Notes: generated from the letters alone by a model not told the origin. Counted from the first letter of the stretch, positions 1 to 12,728 are shown. The stretch is DNA of 64,000 nt from Babylonia areolata (GCF_041734735.1 NC_134880.1:31247785-31311784); one strand, 5' to 3'. Made by a program: numbers and translations.

Positions 1-122
1 TGAATCAAGATAAAACAAGAGACTACGAAACCTACTTGAATTTGGCCCTGTCTATTGTTTCTTTATGTCACTTTCCGTGCATTTTACTGGAAACAGATCA
101 GTCGGGATGTTTCTCACGTCTT

Positions 123-124
<2 letters not shown>

Positions 125-160
<36 letters not shown>

Positions 161-187
161 CTCTCTCTCTCGCGCTCTCTCTCTCCC
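125..187. repeat. (CA)n/(CT)n microsatellite
   Basis: A pure (AC)n run passes into an interrupted CT run. The rest of 1-693, apart from the AT/G tract at 437-515, shows no gene; short open frames there are translations of simple repeats. Confidence 0.95.
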
Positions 188-433
188 CGGACCCCAAATC
201 AGGACCCGCTCCGACAGACGAGGCTGACGAGTGTACAGAGGAGAGCTAGCACCGAACCATAAGCAAGTGAAAAAGCGCCAGAATAACCAACATTGAAAGA
301 CAAAAGTTCAAGGTTCAAAAGGTTAAAATCATTTTAAATCCGAGAACCCTATTTGGGTACATGGAGACACAAAGGAAAAACAGGCCCACATTCTCGAGAC
401 GTGCAGTCGCACGAAGAAGGAGAGAGAGAGAGG

Positions 434-436
<3 letters not shown>

Positions 437-492
<56 letters not shown>

Positions 493-515
493 GGGGCGGG
501 GGGGGGGGGGGGGGG
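437..515. repeat. (TA)n microsatellite and G-run
   Basis: About 26 TA dinucleotides are followed after a short spacer by a homopolymer of about 18 G. This is low-complexity sequence, and the G-run is likely to be unstable in length. Confidence 0.95.
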
Positions 516-693
516 ATGGGCACACACAGCGGAACCCAAGGAAAAGAAAACCGGCAGGGCCCACATGCACAAACGCAAATAAACAATCATCAATTCAATA
601 TAAGGAGAAAAAAAATACACACAGGAAATATATTACTTGAAGCGTTTAGTACTGTTACCCTGACAAAAGAAAAAAATAAGAAGAACATAAAAA

Positions 694-2040
694 TTATCGC
701 ACAGATTCAATAATAATTTTCAAAAATTTTGCCAGCTTCAAAAATTTTTTCTTCGAGGAATTAAAGAGTGTACTGAATTTCAGTGTGTTCGGTCGATTAC
801 AATAAAATGGTTTTAAGAATGCTTTTCTGGTGTCTGAAAAGAAGGAGCATTTAAAGACGTAATGGAATTCGTCTCCCAATTTACCTGAATTACATTTTCT
901 ACAAACCCTCTCATTTCTGTCAGCACATAAGAATCTTCCTTCCTTGGTGGGTAAATTGTGATGGAGAGATCGAAACTTCATAACTATAGTTCTGTAATTA
1001 TCTGGGAGAATTGTAATATATTTTTCAAACTGAAAATTTTCTTTGCATATTCTGTAGTTATAATACAATTTTTTTTTCTGCACTCCTGGTCTGCATATAT
1101 TGGTCTCTCAACCTTTGCTTTATTATAGACTTAAATTTATTTTATGAAGGACGCATGTCACAGTGTTCAGTTCAGAGTCCACTCAATCCTAGGTCATTAG
1201 GTAGACTTTTGATATACATTAAATAATCAGATTTGTAAATGTCTCTTTCTGTTAACTGAAATAAAAATCTATACATCATACTAGAGAGCTTATTTTTGTT
1301 TTCTTGGTCTGTCAGCTTGTACCAAAAATTAAGTAGTCAACATTTTGCTGTAAGTTTAAGAGGATACTGTCCAAGTTCACCTGAGACCATATGTGTAGAA
1401 GTATCCTTCCGTAATTTCAAAATCATCTTATAAAATTTAATGTGGAGCTTGTTGGCTAGCTCACACATTTGAGGGCACCAAATCTCAGAGCCGTATAATA
1501 GAATTGGTACAACAGTTTGCTCAAATAATTCTAATTGAACATCATTGGGTAACATTAGGTTACGACATTTCTTTAATAAACAAAAACATGGCCCTTGCAG
1601 CGCGGTCATACAAGTCTCTCTGCGCTGGCTTGAAACGGTTATTATAATTGAATTTCATGCCAAGATACCGAAAATCACATGCTATCTCAAGATTTTCACC
1701 GTTAAATTTAAATGTTGGCAGTTTACGGACTTTTCCACTAGAAAATATTACTTTAGTTTTCGAAGCATTTACCTTTAATTTCCATAATCTACAATATTCT
1801 GACAAACCGTCTAATGCTTTTTGCAGATCTGTGGGTAATTCGGCTAATATAACAGTGCCATCTGCCTAAAGCAAAATAAACATCTTATGTAATGTGTCAA
1901 TCTGTCATCAAAATCAGTATACATGGTGCCCATCTCTCGGACACTATTCAAACCACTCATTCTTTCTGATATAAATTCTTTAAATTCTTTCATATCATTA
2001 AGGTACACAGCAAACAACAGAGGAGATAAAATTTTCACGT
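694..2040 (-). mobile_element. LINE fragment, RT to C-terminus
   Basis: Conceptual minus-strand translation gives the 3' half of a non-LTR retrotransposon polyprotein. From 2038 downward it reads a SPLLFAVYLNDM stretch (RT block before the catalytic site). A degenerate ADGTVILAE segment near 1860 corresponds to the YADD active-site region, and then comes a KLKVNASKTKVIFS block. Near 1500 the tract VPILLYGSEIW appears, and at 694-1083 a terminal domain with CRKCNSGKLGDEFHYVFKC, the Cys-Cys-His-Cys knuckle usual at LINE C-termini. Several frame breaks separate these blocks, so it is inactive. The 5' part is missing, and the copy ends at the junction with the oppositely oriented element at about 2045. 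The clade is not assigned. Confidence 0.8.
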
Positions 2041-2102
2041 TATGTCAGTGTTAGGAAGCTTTCAGTCAAACTTTGATGACCTGAGAAAAGACATGACCGA
2101 CA

Positions 2103-2650
2103 TGAGATGACTGAACTGAAAGACTGCCACAGTGAACAAGAGTTACATGACATGACACGTGCAGTTCAGGACTTGAAACAAGAAAATGAAACATTAAAAG
2201 AAGAGAAAAAAAAAATCTGAAAAAGAAGATCGAAACTTTAGAATCCAAGACTAATGACCTAGAAGGACAATCCAAATGAAACAACTTAATCATTCACATA
2301 ACCGACTTGATAACTGACACACTTGAAGTTTCTGACACAATAGAGTTTGACCGGGTACAGTTTTGAACGCTAGCCCTACATTACTCATTATTGCCTGTTG
2401 TACCTTTTATAAGGACAAACAAAAAATATTAAAAGAAAAACGAAAGCTTAAAGGAACCAATCTTTTCATCGGAGAAGACTTTTCAGCTAAAGTAAGGGAA
2501 ATACGAAGAGAGCTGACACAACACCTCAAGTCTGCCATAACACAAGGGAAGACGGCCATAGTATTCGATCATCTGGTGATCGATGGGATGAAGTTCTTTC
2601 TCGGTCCCAGTTACAACTTGACGGAGGCTACCAAGGGAGTCGGCCGCCCC
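2103..2650 (+). pseudogene. LINE ORF1p-like (coiled coil + RRM/CTD)
   Basis: The first part is a short coiled coil (DLKQENETLKEEKKK, then ETLESKTNDLEGQSK) in shifted frames. It is followed by a block beginning ACCTFYKDKQKILKEKRKLKG and continuing GEDFSAKVREIRRELTQHLK. That order, coiled coil then a basic 'FxxxKxxxL..R..L..' block ending in a DHL.IDG strand, is the layout of L1-family ORF1p, an RNA-binding chaperone of the retrotransposon RNP. At least two frameshifts occur within it. The open frame runs on to 2992 in sequence rich in Asn/Lys that does not look like ORF1p. Confidence 0.65.
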
Positions 2651-3429
2651 TGTGGGTCAAAGGTGAATTTCTCTCCGGGTTCGCAATGGGTACATCTTTT
2701 TAGTTGTGGGCAAAATTTAGTGTTGTCGCCGGTTTACCAGCGTGGACGTGAACTGAAAAATGTAAAAACAAAACAAAACAAAACAAAAACCAACAACAAC
2801 AACAAAAAACTTTGCCTTCCATGTGACACTGAACCTGTGCATGTGGGTGGGGAGGGAGGGAACAAGTTGACCATGTCGGTGACAGTGCGGCACGCACCCA
2901 GCCTGCTTCAGAGACAGAGTGTGTTGATCACAGAGTACACTGCTGTGTTGTCAGAAAATGCTGAACACTCGATCACGTGCCTGTCAAGTTGACGTTGCAA
3001 GGCTGAATGTGTCAAGGAACTGTAAATGGCAGTGTGTTGAATGTGTATGAAGAAAGGTGTGAGGACGAGTGTGAAACGGAAAAGGAGCGACAGGACATGT
3101 GAACCAGTTATATGTAAAGATATATGATTATGTGAATGAATGTGATCGGATGAGAGATAACCGTGTAGAAAGTTCCGTTGGGTGTGAGATGGATTGTATG
3201 GCTGACATGACTGGGGAAAACGGTGACCGGAATGCTAATTATGTTCCTGATACTGTTGTTGATGGAACTACAGTTGTGGATGAATGTGGTGGAGAGAAGA
3301 TGATTGAGGGAAGGGTGCAGGGTTGTGTTTGGGAATGTAATGAGAACTGGGTGGGGAGGCGTGATAGTGTGGGGTCAGCTTGTTTTGGAAGTGCTGTTAA
3401 AACTGAAAATAACTTATAATTTTTAGACC

Positions 3430-6400
3430 GTTTTGGGTTTGTTGTCTAAACATGAAGATGCATATTTTGTTCAGTTCGTCTCTTCCTTTGATTCAGTTTG
3501 TCTTGTTGAAACCTATGTTGAAAAGTTTGAATCTTATTTGTTTAAAGAACATAAAGTATTTATCACACCGGCAGTTAAGCTGACGCGACAGGGAAGATGT
3601 TCGGGTGGAATCATCTGTTTCGTAATACGCTTATTCCCAATGTGCGACACTGTTGAGTTGATGGTAACTTTTCCATGCCTTTTATGTGGGATAAAGAATT
3701 TTTTCACTTTCCTAAAAATGTTCTTCTTCTTTGTGCATATATTCCACCTGATAATTCACCTTATTATTTTGCTTTTGATATTGACACTGGAATAACTATG
3801 CTAGAAGAAAATATTGTGAACAAATTGCTTATGTTTGATTATGCAGATGTATTGTTATGTGGAGACCTAAATGCAAGGACTTCAGATAGTTCCCCTGTTC
3901 TCTTCGATGACTGTAGTCTACATGAAAATTGTGTGAAGGACGATCTTAATCTGATAAAAAGATGTTCTCATGACTCTGTATTAAATTCATAATGGTAAGA
4001 GACTGTTAGATATGGGCACTCAGTTTTAAGACTGCATTTTAAACGGATTATGTAATAGCGACAGTGAAGGTTGTTTCACATTCATTTATGAACAAGGGTG
4101 CAGTGTGAATGATTATTATCGAACTTCTATAAATTTGCCCGAGCGTGTGGGTACGAGTATGACACTTGAAGTTATAGAAAGGATAGAGTCTGACGACTTC
4201 CCTCTTGTACTTCGTTTTGATGAACATGTTAGCTCATCTTCTGTAAGCAGAATACAAAATGTAAATGTAGAAAATAGTTTGATAAAATATAGATGGATTT
4301 CGTCATTCGCTCAATCTTTTTTTAATTTTTTTTTTATGATGGAATGAATTCAAGAAGTATAAAAGAAGATATTGAAGAAGCTGCTGATATGATAGACACT
4401 GATGTTGATTTGGCACTAGATAGGTTTAATGATATTGTAAAAATCAGGCGAAGGGTAAGAAGAAAACTGTTTATATAGGTAAAGACACACGTAGGGAGTG
4501 GTTTGACCAAGAATGTAGGTTATCAAGTCGGACAGACTTCATAGAAAGTGGAGACGTACTTTAGATAAAGGTGACAGGGATTTGTTTTGCACTGCTAGAA
4601 GAGAATATAAAAAAACTTAATTATAAGGAAAAAGAATGATTGGATTGAAGCATTAGTAAAGAATTGTTGAATTCTGTTAACTGTCAGAAAACATTTTGGG
4701 GAAAAAATGAACAAACTGTCACATAGAAAAACACAACCACAGAGCAACATATCTCTAGAAGACTGGTTTCACCATTTTTGAAATAACCTTGAAAAAGGTT
4801 GTGTAGAGTCAGTTGAACACAACACAACGTTGAGACAAATTAATTTCTAGACAGACCAATAACAAAGGAAGAAGTTATGTTAGCTATTAGAAAAAGTGTA
4901 AGTCTTCTGGGCCTGAATTTTTCAAGAATTCTTTTGAGTTTGTTGTTTTGTTCCTGGTTAAGTTATTTAATTATTTGTTTGATAATGGTGTGCAACCACA
5001 AAATTGGAAAGAATCAATAATTTTACCTCTGTTTAAAAAAGGTGATGTGAATGACACAAACAGCTATAGAGGCATATCGTTATGTAATATTAGTAGTAAA
5101 TTGTACAGTTCTGTAATAAACAATAGACTTCAGGAATGGATTCATTTAAATGATATAACAGGTGAACACCAAGGTGGCTTTTAAAAAGATTATTCTACAA
5201 TTGATCTTATGTTTGTTTTTTTCGTCGCAATACAGAAGAAGTCTGCTAATAATCGGAAATCATATGTTGCATTTGTAGATTTCGAAAAAGCATTTGACTC
5301 AATCTCCAGGAAATTATTATGGCCCGTTTTGTGAAAGAATGGTGTTAGAGGCAAAAGTATCAAAAGTATGTATATTAAAATAAAAGCTAGAATAAGAAAT
5401 GGAGCCAGGTTATCAGATTATGTGAGTTGTACTTATGGTGTGAAGCAGGGTGATGTACTTATAGTCCTGTTTTATTTTCTCTTTTCATTAACGAGCTTGC
5501 ATTACAGATTATTGAAAATGGGAGGCATGGGGTATCATTTGATGTAATAGAGTTGTTATATTGCTTTTTGCTGATGATATTATCTTATTATTTATATCAG
5601 TGATAGGGTTGCAAAATCAGTTGAATAATTTATATGCTGCAGCAGTGAGACTAGAAATGAAAGTAAACATGGATAAAACCAATATTGTTGTATTTCGTAA
5701 GTGAGGTTATCAATCTAGAAATGAAACATGGACTTATGGTAATGAAAGAATCAGTGTAGTAAGTGCTTGCTTATGAGTATCTTGGTATTTTCTTTTCAGC
5801 TAGGTTAAGTTTCAGTTTTGCTTGTCAGGATTTAATGAACAGAGCAAAGAGAGCGTCATTGATTATTCTCCACATCATGTATAAATTTAACTGTAATTCA
5901 TTTGATATTTTTACAAAGCTTTTTCACTCACAAGTACAACCAATATTACAGTATGGTGCTGAAATATGGGCATTTGAAAATGGTATTGATGTTGAAAAAA
6001 ATCATCTTTTTGCTATGAAACATTATTTGAATGTTGATAATTGAACACCTGATGACTTTGTCTATGGAGAACTAGGAAGATATCCATTTTATTTGAATTC
6101 ATGTGTAAAGTGTGCGAGTTGTTGGCTAAAATTAACAAGGATGGTCATTAACAGGTTACCTTGCAAAGCGTACAAAGTGTTGTTAAGCTTAGATAATAAT
6201 AGCAAAAAGATGTGGGTGACGAACGTACGTAAATGTTTGTATACATAGGGCTTTGCATATGTGTGGGATAATCAGGGCATTGAAAGTATTAGTGGATTTC
6301 TTTAATGTTTCAAGCAAAGAATTATTGATTGTAGGTGACAGGATTGGCATGATCATATCCAGACTAGTGATAGGTTTTTAGAATACAGAATGTTTAAGAT

Positions 6401-6692
6401 TGGTATTAACATGGAACCATATATTTTGATTAATATGAACAGATATGTCATAAGTGCATTATCTAAATTCAGGTTCGGTGTGTCAGATATAGCCTGCCAT
6501 CGATACAGATATAAGGGTAAAAGTTCAGTGAATGTTTTATGTAGTTTATGTAATGCAGCTAAAGAAAACGAAATTCATATTATGTTCTGTTGTTCCGTTT
6601 TGCATGTTATAAGGTTAAAACTGATTGAACCCATGTATTATCAAAACCCATGTCTTCTTAGATTAAATTTTTCTTATGACATCCAGAAATGA
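3430..6692 (+). pseudogene. LINE ORF2p-like (APE endonuclease, RT)
   Basis: The endonuclease part shows an LLCAYIPPDNSPYYFAFD strand and an LLCGDLNART motif (GDxN of APE nucleases) near 3850. The RT part begins with QPQNWKESIILPLFKKGD near 4990. It then has NSYRGISLCNISSKLYSSV, FVDFEKAFDSISRKLLWPVL near 5270-5330, and a degenerate FADD region near 5570. The C-terminal part has PILQYGAEIW, GELGRYPFYLNSCVKC and a final CSLCNAAKENEIHIMFCC zinc-knuckle block near 6545. The frame is broken many times. It would have encoded the enzyme that nicks target DNA and primes cDNA synthesis. Confidence 0.75.
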
Positions 6693-6928
6693 AACTGTCG
6701 TGACTAACTTGCCTTTATTTGTCTACAAAGCACTGAGGTTACTCTATATTTGTAGAACTTACAATGCAGTCATGTGTTTCATGTTTTACTGTTTTTGTTT
6801 ACATCTGTTTAGAATGAGAATGTATGTTCATATTATTAATATTCTTTGTATACAGTTATGCAATACCCCCTTCAGACAGGGGCTGTGGCCTAATCTGAAT
6901 AAAATATTCGCATTTGCATTCACATTTC

Positions 6929-6931
<3 letters not shown>

Positions 6932-6977
<46 letters not shown>
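6932..6977. repeat. (CT)n at LINE 3' junction
   Basis: A pure CT run of 46 bp sits between the 3' UTR of the LINE at 2.0-6.9 kb and the next LINE fragment. The same arrangement recurs at 13.6, 14.8, 16.7, 18.1 and 62.1 kb. Confidence 0.95.
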
Positions 6978-6979
<2 letters not shown>

Positions 6980-7780
6980 ACTGTATTAGTAAATGGGACT
7001 TTTTCAAATGTAGGAACAATAGAAACGGGCATTCCTCAAGGCTTGCTGCTTGTACCCATATTGTTCTACCTTTATATCAGTGATCTTCCATTATGCATCT
7101 CTTCATCTTCAGTATCATGCGAAATGTTTGCAGATGACTCTTCTCTTGATACAGCTGGAGCACATTTAGAGCATGTAAATGATAGAATGCAAACAAGCCT
7201 TACTGAAGTGTCTAGCTGGCTCCTTAACTCCTAAAAAACAAATATGATTATAACCACCCGACAAAAAACCCAGCGTGGCTTAAATCCGCTTACATACTGA
7301 ATGGTCAAAACTATTAAAGAAGTTGCAGAATATTGACACTTCGGTGTCATTATTGATAACCGGCTTTAATGGGAGGCACTAAGTGGTTCTTTGTCAAGGA
7401 CAATTGCAAAAAATGTTTACCTGTAACAGTATCAACTGCCAGCTCCTCTTCCTTTTACCAAGCACCTAATATTGAATAAGTGCATACCCATTCATAGAAT
7501 TATATTCAGTAAATGTCCTACTTATCTAGGCCAAAACATTGTCTGCAATGATATTTGCAACCTCAATTCCTCTGTGACATACGACACTTATTTTACCCAA
7601 GCCAAGAATAGACCTTTACAAATCGAGTTTAGTATACTTTGGCACACACTGCTGGAACAGTCTCCCCAAACATCTGAAAGAACTGTTTTCCACCACAAGA
7701 TTAAAAGAGAAACTTGGACAGCACATATGTGCCGAAACCTAGACGTAAACTCTTTTATTGAAAAAGTCATATGTGTTTAG
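6978..7780 (+). mobile_element. CR1/Jockey-like LINE RT fragment
   Basis: Conceptual translation starts with VLVNGTFSNVGTIETGIPQG, which matches the RT block before the active site. LVPILFYLYISDLPL and MFADDSSLDTA follow; FADD is the catalytic motif. NDRMQTSLTEVSSWLLNS is the usual thumb start. A long C-terminal stretch ends near 7780. The palm and fingers upstream are absent, and the fragment starts exactly at the (CT)n edge. Several stops lie between 7233 and 7470. It is a different family from the neighbouring LINE. Confidence 0.75.
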
Positions 7781-7811
7781 TTTACCTGTCAAATTTTGTG
7801 TGCATGCGCAC

Positions 7812-7812
<1 letters not shown>

Positions 7813-7842
<30 letters not shown>

Positions 7843-7844
7843 TG
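7813..7844. repeat. (TG)n microsatellite
   Basis: A near-pure TG run within a region (7781-8100) that shows no gene. Confidence 0.9.
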
Positions 7845-8099
7845 CCATGTATGCGAGCGCAAATGCGAGTATATGCGGCAGTTGTGTGAATAGCAGAAAC
7901 TGTATGATAAAGCGAGGTAAAGTTGTGGTGGCAACTTCTGGACACTACCAATATAATTGTGTTTATATAACATTGTTTGCTTCCATTCATTGACAGTCTT
8001 TTCAAACTATATAGAACCGGTCAATCAGTTGATAACATACTTCATGCCATAGAAAAATTTCTTGAAGGCTCTGATGTGTTCCCCTTACTGTAAACATAC

Positions 8100-8346
8100 T
8101 TCTTCTGCGTTCCCTGACCACGCTAGATTTTCAGTCCAGTCAGGACAGTGGAGTCCGCGTCCGTCGCAGGGACCCCACCAGTCCCCACAGTTTCTCCTGG
8201 CGCTCCACCGGGCAGGGCCATGCTTGGCGTCTCAGAGCGTGGAAGGTGGGGCAGGACAGCGGGATGTGGGAGGGGGTCTGTGGGCCTGTGCCACAATGGT
8301 ACTGGTCAGTATTTGATATCTTCATTGTGAACATAAATGAAACCAA
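8100..8346 (-). mobile_element. LINE C-terminal fragment
   Basis: Minus-strand translation contains HCGTGPQTPSHIPLSCPTF followed by ALRRQAWPC and EKLWG. This Cys...His...Cys block with the 'LR...WP...KLWG' tail is typical of the C-terminus of one invertebrate LINE family. Only this end is present, so it is a truncated relic. Confidence 0.6.
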
Positions 8347-8349
8347 AGT

Positions 8350-8866
8350 ATAGTCTGGTCATGTCACGGTCTCTATATATTCTCAAGTGTATTAATTACT
8401 GATTGTGAACCATCCTTACCTTACCCCCACATTTTCTTTCCTTTTTTTTTTTTTTGCTTTTAGTTTTGCACTGACATTCTTTCTCTCTCTCTCCTCCCCC
8501 ACATGCCCCCCCCCACCCCTTCCCTACACCCAGGTACAGCAAGTCCCTGACATTCTCTCTTCCCCATCTGTCCATATCCATGTTACCTGTCTCCTTATTT
8601 GCTTCCTTTTCATTTCTTGCTATTGTGTTTTATATTTTATAATTACTTCTCTGTACTGCAGTGATTTCACTTGAATCATGCATGTGATTCAGGTGGATGT
8701 AAATGTAAAGTTTCTTGTGTAGCGTGTTAAATGTTCTTGTTTCATGAACATAATTATGGGTGACGATGTGTCCATCAGATTGACGCAGATACGTAAGTCA
8801 GCCAGTGTGTTAATGTCCCCACCATTGTTCATTTGATGGAAAATAAAGATTCATTCATTCATTCAT
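8350..8866 (+). mobile_element. Retroelement 3' UTR ending in (ATTC)n
   Basis: AT/TC-rich non-coding sequence ends with AATAAA (about 8842) and four ATTC units, a terminus common for CR1-type LINEs. It may be the 3' UTR of the RT fragment at 6978-7780, but the link is inferred from order and orientation only. Confidence 0.4.
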
Positions 8867-8946
8867 TCTGTGCGCGCGCGCCTGCGTGTGTGTGTGTGTG
8901 TGTGTCTGTCTGTCTGTCTCTCGCTCTCTTGCTCTCTCTCTCTCAC
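8867..8946. repeat. (GC)/(TG)/(TC) compound microsatellite
   Basis: Alternating GC, TG, TGTC and TC repeats follow directly after the (ATTC)n end. Confidence 0.9.
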
Positions 8947-10073
8947 TTCATTTAGCTTCTGACAACAAGGACCACAATTTTTTCATCAAAGAAATAATTA
9001 CCAGGTGCCTATGCATTATTTTTTGTCACCCTGCTTCTTCGGATCCTTTTTGGCTGTCACCCGATACCTGAAATACCGTTTTGCAAGCAAACTTTTCATG
9101 CTGTAATAACAGTGAAAGTGCGTTTATCAGGTAAGGTATAATGTAATAGTACCCCTACTTTTGTGTATCTGCAGTGGAGCGTCAGATCGAAGCCCCCAGT
9201 CCCTGTTGCGTTCTATTCATGACAGGAGTTGAAAGCGACTTTTTTTTTCTTTTTGTAAACTCAGACATGGTCTCCGCATAGTACTCCCCACCACCACCAC
9301 CACCACCACTTCCCACTCCCAACCCGTCTTTTTCAGTATTTTCAGTGTTATTGATATTGAATGGTTTTGCCTCATAATGGTTGCACTGACAAACAAAATT
9401 CAGTGCTGGAGTTGCGTCTGATCCCTATGTAGGGCCCTGCCAAGGATTTGATCTTTCTCTCTGTCATCGATCATCCTTAATTTACTGCTAAACCACATTC
9501 TTTCACAAATCAGCTCAGCTTTGGCATTTTGATCACTTCCCACATTTTCTCTACAGATTGGACATTTAGCCTGGGTCTGTTCCTCAGTGGTGGACAGTGA
9601 ATATTTGACAGCCATAAAAGAGAGTGAGAGGGATCCACGGTGCTTTGTGAGGGAGAAGAGGTGGAGGAGGGCACTTGATGATTGGTTAGCACCCACAAAT
9701 AACTGCGACAGCTCGTTTGATAAGTGAGTAGTAAACTATTTTATGTATTGATAGACTTCACACTAAATCCTGCAGACTAAGCCATCCCACTGCAGCCCCT
9801 CCTCAGTAGTAATTTGCACAAAAAGGGAGGCTTGAGGCCAAAAGTCTAAGACTGGCGGAATGATCTTCTCCCAATATTTTTTCTCAGTAAGACATTAACT
9901 AGAGACCTCCATCAGACAGCCTTCATAAATTTGACGAAACATTCAAGATGAAACATTAGCAAGAAAGCGTGTCACATCCATTTGTTATTATTGACTTTTT
10001 GAGAGTGAGTTGGGATCAGAGTATAATATGATTTATCAGAGTCCTCATGCACACACACACACAGTAATAATAG
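8947..10073. other. No gene recognised
   Basis: Unique-looking sequence with a short (CCA)n run at about 9291-9309. A minus-strand open frame at 9400-9696 has a CPIC motif but no wider domain and no splice context, so I do not call it a gene. Confidence 0.5.
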
Positions 10074-10130
10074 CCTCTTCAGACGGGATATGGCCTAATC
10101 TGAACATAAAAAGATATTCACAAAAATATT
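10074..10130 (+). mobile_element. LINE 3'-tail remnant
   Basis: CTCTTCAGACGGGATATGG followed by CCTAATCTGAACATAAA resembles the last 50 bases of the LINE at 2.0-6.9 kb (positions 6870-6910). Only the tail is present, as expected of extreme 5' truncation. Confidence 0.5.
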
Positions 10131-10172
10131 TGCATATATATATACACACATATATATTCAGACAGAGGTGTG

Positions 10173-10207
<35 letters not shown>

Positions 10208-10264
10208 AGATATAAAGATATAGGTATAGATTCTGTGTGTGTGTGTGTGTGTGTGTATACACAG

Positions 10265-10309
<45 letters not shown>

Positions 10310-10314
10310 TTTTT
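10131..10314. repeat. (TA)n, (GT)n and T-run cluster
   Basis: Two TA tracts flank a GT tract and end in a T-run of about 23 bases. The T-run could be the poly(A) of a minus-strand retrocopy lying to the right, but I see no matching body. Confidence 0.85.
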
Positions 10315-11964
10315 CAATTTTCAATTTTGATTACACATACACATTTAACATAAGTACTTAAATATATAGAATAAGAAAGAGTACATAATAAATGAAACAT
10401 AAAAAGGTGAAGAAACACATGATGAAACACATAATACTTAATATTAAAAAGTGAGAATAGGTACTGCAGTTCAAGTAAGTAGATTATATGAATATATCAT
10501 CTTAAAAAAAAAAGACAACAAAACAAAACAATAAACCAATTGAAAAATGCACCATTAATTCACTCAAAAGCATCCTGGAGATTTACATATTTGAGTATCT
10601 TAACTGTTAATAAACGTGTCTTATATATTGCTTTCAAACAAAGGTAAATATGTCAACCCGCAAAGTTCTTCAACCCTATGGTGGCCTCAGAACTGGGCCA
10701 TTTTTTTTTAAGAGGAGCTGCCAAGGTCGAAAGATAGTGAGGAAGAGTTATAAAATGCAAACATAAATGACAATCTTTCTCAGCTCACCAACAGACTTGT
10801 AGTCCAAATGTTACGTATTATACTTTATATACACAGTTATTCAAAATAAAACAATGGGCAATTATAACAATGATATATCTGCTGTCTGTGCAACCACAGA
10901 ATGAGCGATGACTAATGATATGATGATGTCTAATCTGTGCATCCTCAAAATGTTATCCATTAAGTCACTGTCCCCTTAGCACTGGCTGGCTATTATCTTT
11001 CTAATCACTGAGGATGACAAAACAAAATGTCACGTAACTTTGGTGGACATCTTCCACCCACATGCAGCACAACCCGCATCAGTCCTGGGGTCTCCTCCTC
11101 TGCCAGCCTCTAGCCCGAGGCTCCAAACATCACTGGCACATACACCACGCTGACCTCTCCAAACAGAAGGGAGAGCAGAAGAAAAGTCCGGCACTGGAAA
11201 CAGAAACAGAAACCTGCACGGCAGACTTGCACATGCATTAGTGCCCAGCAAAGCACCACCTGCCCTTGCATGTCCATGTGCACCCCCTCAGACAGCGTGC
11301 CATAAGCCAAATTGGCAGGTAACATTTCTGATAAATAAATGAATTCATCAAATTATCTTTTCTGATAGATAAATTCAATTGATCTTTTCCAATGAATTTA
11401 ATAAATGAATAAGATATATTTAGATTTGGAAACATGGTTCAAAATATTAGCTGACTAAAATGGCAATGTCTGAATACTGCTCATGGATGCACAAGAGCTC
11501 TGCTCTACTGAGCAAAAATGACAAAAATAAGTATGACTTTTTCTTTTTTCAACATGTTAACTAATTTAATTGACCAAATATTGATGAATTATTTACTCCA
11601 CATGAAAAGAAAGGTGTAAACTTTGTGACTTTATCATAGTATATTCAGCGAAATATTCACATAGCATAAAATTCACATAACACCCATGAGCACGATATTC
11701 GTGCCGTTTATGTAGCTAAATGGATAGCGCAGGGACGCCATTCCTCACCATAACGGAATGGAAAGACAAAATAAATCCCAAGCAATATCACATACCTCAA
11801 CAGGTTTCAATGCACAACCCACACCAAACAGGCCTGTCACATAAAACTGTTGAACGTCCCTGAACTCGGCACACTGCTGTTTCCTCTTGCACGTGCCCTG
11901 AGGGACTGACTTGTCAACTGCGTCTCACCTCACTCAACACTTGATTTTATACCTACTGCCACAT
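10315..11964. other. No gene recognised
   Basis: AT-rich sequence to about 11030, then a more GC-rich stretch (11040-11320) with short minus-strand open frames and no recognisable domain, then AT-rich again. There is no splice-flanked coding exon that I can support. Confidence 0.5.
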
Positions 11965-12728
11965 GGTAGCTCTGACCAATTGCAGCTCGCAGCACTTAAA
12001 CCTGCCTCCCTGTGGTAGCTCTGACCAATCGCAGTTCGCAGCACTTAAACCTGCCACCCTGTGGTAGCTCTGACCAATCGCAGTTCGCAGCACTTAAACC
12101 TGCCGCCCCGTGGTAGTTCTGACCAGACACAGCTCGCAGCCGTCAAACCTGCCGCCCCGTGGTAGTTCTGACCAGACACAGCTCGCAGCCGTCAAACCTG
12201 CCGCCCCGTGGTAGTTCTGACCAGACACAGCTCGCAGCCGTCAAACCTGCCGCCCCGTGGTAGTTCTGACCAGACACAGCTCGCAGCCGTCAAACCTGCC
12301 GCCCCGTGGTAGTTCTGACCAGACACAGCTCGCAGCCGTCAAACCTGCCGCCCTGTGGTAGCTCTGACCAATTGCAGCTCGCAGCACTTAAACCTGCCGC
12401 CCCGTGGTAGCTCTGACCAATCGCAGCTCGCAGCACTTAAACCTGCCGCCCCGTGGTAGCTCTGACCAATTGCAGCTCGCAGCACTTAAACCTGCCGCCC
12501 CGTGGTAGCTCTGACCAATCGCAGCTCGCAGCACTTAAACCTGCCGCCCCGTGGTAGCTCTGACCAATCGCAGCTCGCAGCACTTAAACCTGCCGCCCCG
12601 TGGTAGCTCTGACCAATCGCAGCTCGCAGCACTTAAACCTGCCGCCCCGTGGTAGGTCTGACCAATCGCAGCTCGCAGCACTTAAACCTGCTGCTACGTG
12701 GTAGCTCTGACCAATCGCAGCTTGCAGA
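11965..12728. repeat. 49-bp minisatellite, about 15.6 copies
   Basis: The unit begins GGTAGCTCTGACCAATCGCA and has a strict period of 49 bp. Two variants occur. Type A (CTGACCAATCGCAGCTCG) carries a CCAAT box, and type B (CTGACCAGACACAGCTCG) lacks it. The order is about three A units, five nearly identical B units starting near 12111, then about eight A units. The block structure implies recent local homogenisation. Confidence 0.95.

Larger units (their letters stand above)
2045..6931 (+). mobile_element. Near full-length LINE (L1/Tx1-like), decayed
   Basis: A two-ORF non-LTR retrotransposon in one orientation: an ORF1p-like segment (about 2100-2650), a poorly recognisable stretch (2650-3430), an APE-type endonuclease (about 3430-4060), reverse transcriptase (about 4860-5760) and the C-terminal domain (5763-6692). 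The 3' UTR (6693-6931) carries an AATAAA and ends exactly at a (CT)n run. The L1-style ORF1 plus an APE endonuclease suggests the L1/Tx1 lineage. Many stops and frameshifts mark it as dead. Related copies lie at 13.6, 14.8 and 62.1 kb. Confidence 0.75.

Noticed and set aside
9400-9696. Minus-strand frame with CPIC...C motif
   Set aside because: A RING-like pair alone is not enough; the remaining zinc ligands, homology and splice sites are missing.
11965-12728. CRISPR-like array
   Set aside because: Repeats are contiguous 49-bp units without unique spacers, in a eukaryotic context.
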